Positions 61,227 to 64,000 of a DNA stretch of 64,000 bases are shown one piece after another. Location: NCBI GenBank assembly GCA_013399855.1, contig VXAY01004336.1, positions 311,760-375,759 on the forward strand, read 5' to 3'. The translations under genes and the position numbers were made by a program. Position 1 is the first letter of the stretch. Each line of letters opens with the position of its first letter. The notes below the pieces were generated by a model. That model had not been told where the DNA came from. It did no database searches and worked only from the letters and a program-made list of their open reading frames with translations. Source of the stretch: Oxyruncus cristatus (taxonomy: Eukaryota > Chordata > Aves > Passeriformes > Cotingidae).

Positions 61227-63549
61227 CCACTTACAGAAAAAGAGTCTTTTTTCTGTGCACGTTGTTGTTTTGCCTCATCCTTTCAGCTTCCAAGGGCTTA
61301 GAAACACACTGAACCCCACAAAGGTTGGGGGGTTAAATGTTTACACCAATACAAATTTCACTACAAGTGGCTGTAAAATGGATGCCCATAGCACTGCTCA
61401 TTATTCTGGGAATCACACTGGAAATTACTGATGAGGATTCTGGAGTCTCTAATGAGGAGAACTTGGAGTCAACAAAAAGCTATACAGATGCACATCAGCT
61501 GAGGATGCATGGTGAGGAAATTAGGGACTGCAGGGTGAATATTCACGCAATGTAGATGTGAGCAGTACATTTTATGCTTACATGTGCCTTTACAAACCCA
61601 CAGTATCTGGTTTGAACCACACGGATGCAGTACATTAAACCTTCTGTGTTTCTCATGAGGCAAATTTTCACACTTTGACAAAGTGGATTTCATTAATTTT
61701 CACCTTTCCACTCAGATGTGGTTTTGTTTTCCTTACTATCACATTCTGGGTATAAAGGAGAGTATAATCGCAAAAATCTTTATAATAGTTTATTGTGGTT
61801 ACCTGCTGATAAACTTCTAAATAATTATATGGCTAGCTCTGTCCTGGCAATATTTCAATAACTATATGGAGAAAAATCACCTCCAGGAATAAAATTTGTA
61901 ATGCACCAAAATGTTCTGACTTTCTAGCTGAGCTATAACAATTTATGCTACAGAATCCCATTTGCGGTATATGTATACTAGTAAAATTTTTTGCTTGAAT
62001 TCCATTTGCCATATGTGACAGCATCTACTTAACTTTATCCTTTTACTCTTATCTAAGTCTTTTAATTCAGCTGACTTGTTGTCAAAAATATATACAGATC
62101 TTGCTTATAATTCTCTCAGTAAAGAATAAACTCCTCATTATAAATAATTTTTTTCTCTCTCTCTGTCTTTGGATATGCCTTTAGAGCTTTCCACGTTGCC
62201 CAAGTTTTACATGAGTCATACATTTACTGACATTTACCAGCATACTGGCAATACATAGATTAGCTGGCAAATATATTAATACTACATATTTTTTGCTAGG
62301 AGTAGGAATGGTTCAATAATTATGAAGTAGTTGCCGCAATTTATGAAGCTTCTTTTGATATTTTACTGACACCATTAGAATGCCTATCAACTAATCTTTC
62401 ATCACAGTTGCTCCTACTGAATAGTCAACATATTTAGTAATCATGTGTCCAAACCATTTGATTCAAAATGTTTATTGTTGACTCAAAATATGAAAATAAT
62501 GTAATTTCCAAACATGAACTGCTATCATAATGGACCAAACCCAGCTTGATTTAGTTGTATAAGTATTTCCATTCAAATAATTTTATCAGTAATGGCTGTA
62601 AATGAACCATGAAATTTAGCTGTTTTCTAGTCAAGTATAATCTGGTGGAATATCTTATGTAGTTTTAAATCTTGATATAGACTTTTCTGATTCAGTTTAT
62701 TGAGTTGATTCAGAATGTATCTGCCAACCTGATAGAAGAATTCCGAGTTAATTCCTATTAATACAGATTAAAATTAAGACAGAAAATGTCACCCAGCTCT
62801 GCTGAGACTGAGAATAGTTTCCAGAGAACTTAAGTGTTTTCCTTTTTCCATACAAACTCTTAAAAAGTTATTTGAGTTTTATAAAATAATTAATTTAGAA
62901 AGTTTAAAGGTAATAGTGAGAAATAATAGACCATTCTAGGCCACATAAATATTCTAATGACTATTTCTAAGCAAACAGTTAATCAAAGTGATTTGTTCTT
63001 TCTTTAAATTTTATAGAGCTTAGTAAGGATGTAATTCATGCATCATGTATTTTTGGTCTCATCTAAATACAATATAAGCTGTTTACAAGTTTTTATATTC
63101 CAGCAATTACTACACATAATAATAACCAAAATACCATAATAAGTACAAATTTGATTAGTTCTCATAAACAGATGGAAGGTAGAGCAGGGAAGCCAAAACC
63201 AGTCAGTGTCAAAATGAGAAGACAGCTTGAATAGATTTGTTTAGGAGGTATTAACTTCAGTTGCAATATTATAAAAAGTTACTTTAACGTTATTTTTATG
63301 GTCTACCACAGGATGCATTTTTATTAGTGTTATCACGGATTATTAACGGACCAACTCTAAATGAGGAACCAGCCCTCTTCATGGCATTTATATATTCCTG
63401 ATATTTTACACAAAACCTATGTTAAAACAACTTTCCCAAAGCTTTTTCATACCTCTTTACACCAGGTAATGCCATAGTTACAGTGGCCTGGACAGCCTCA
63501 GTTCAGTTTCTGGTGTTGTTAGTTGTCTTTATTAACATCTTTGCCTCCA

Positions 63550-63593
63550 TTAACATGTTGACATGTTAACATAGTACCATGTTATCAATAACA
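63550..63593. repeat. Two adjacent short palindromes
   Basis: TTAACATGT-TG-ACATGTTAA (63550-63569) is an exact inverted repeat with 9-bp arms and a 2-bp spacer. Ten bases further on, TGTTAT-CA-ATAACA (63580-63593) is another with 6-bp arms. They share the TGTTA/TAACA core. They might be a pair of dimeric transcription-factor sites or chance in AT-rich DNA. Confidence 0.7.
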
Positions 63594-64000
63594 CATTTAT
63601 TTCCATGACCAAAACCTATTTGAGTTTCCACATGACAACTGCCCCCTTCTTTACATAGGCTCAATTTATCAGTATTCAATACTTGTTTGTTTGTCTTTCA
63701 ATTTTCACCTATTGTCCAAGGCTATGTATATACTGAATAAACCAAGCATTAAGAGAGAATTATTTTTTCCTTTGGGAGCATTACTAGAGCAAACCTCCCA
63801 GTACCATTGAAATACCTCTCTAGTATGGATCCTCTTATCTGCACAAACCCAGAAGACTTCAGAAGACAGACATATGCAACAAGCAGTTTACAGATGGGAA
63901 TTAAAAGCACACAAGGTTAAATTCAAAAGTTTTACTCAAATTTACACCAATTTTGAAATTAACTGTTTTTCATAATACATAACAATGCATAGAACTGTTC

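Larger units (their letters stand above)
57189..64000. other. Non-coding AT-rich stretch, one ORF of interest
   Basis: No gene is recognised with confidence. The stretch includes an AT/GTATAT tract at 59766, the minus-strand open frame at 60972-61226 and a pair of short palindromes at 63550-63593. Open frames at 61054-61431 and 60989-61174 overlap that minus ORF in other registers and are its shadows or chance. Confidence 0.65.

Noticed and set aside
63551..63570. ACATGT repeats considered as a p53-type response element
   Set aside because: Neither half fits RRRCWWGYYY at the outer positions, and the two cores are not spaced as adjacent decamers.
1..64000. Search for endogenous retroviruses, LTR pairs, DNA-transposon ends, CRISPR arrays, tRNA and rRNA genes
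   Set aside because: No pol-type motifs outside the two LINE families, no paired long terminal repeats, no regularly spaced repeats and no cloverleaf-like sequence were seen by eye. Low-identity relics could be missed.

Overview
This is nuclear DNA from a vertebrate, most probably a bird. The evidence is four fragments of CR1, the dominant avian LINE. Three of them keep the typical CR1 3' end with ATTCTATG-like units, and one is a degenerate reverse transcriptase (RT) block. The background is AT-rich and poor in CpG, with many simple repeats and only sparse transposon content. A turtle or crocodilian is the main alternative, but four CR1 pieces in 64 kb looks sparse for those lineages. The window is not bacterial: there is no dense coding, no operon structure, and nearly every open frame is 60-140 codons long.

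I recognise no intact protein-coding gene, tRNA, rRNA or CRISPR array. The window reads as intergenic DNA (a gene desert) or the inside of a very long intron. The stretches 1-21470, 21564-29177, 30457-41206, 41692-44621, 45111-56949 and 57189-64000 hold only unique-looking AT-rich sequence, microsatellites, homopolymer tracts and a few candidate regulatory or structural motifs.

The clearest content is retrotransposon debris. A non-CR1 LINE lies at about 29.18-30.46 kb. Its 3' half (C-terminal GHV-RME and GEL motifs, then a degenerate zinc knuckle) is on the minus strand. Its RT core (GVKQGCVLAP and FADD motifs) is inverted onto the plus strand and joined head to head at about 30062. This is the layout expected from twin priming. 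CR1 pieces lie at 21471-21563 (minus), 41207-41275 (minus), 44622-45110 (minus, RT domain with FADD changed to FTDT) and 56950-57188 (plus, end of ORF2 plus 3' end).

Possible regulatory content centres on 33.2-33.4 kb. A perfect 14-bp palindrome there matches the RFX X-box, with two related half-site arrangements close by. A weaker relative lies at 19687. A minus-strand open frame at 60972-61226 is the only short ORF I would test as a possible unrecognised exon. An assembly gap of 42 Ns lies at 41650-41691 inside a T-rich tract. I found no convincing new biological system. The most informative item is the inverted non-CR1 LINE.
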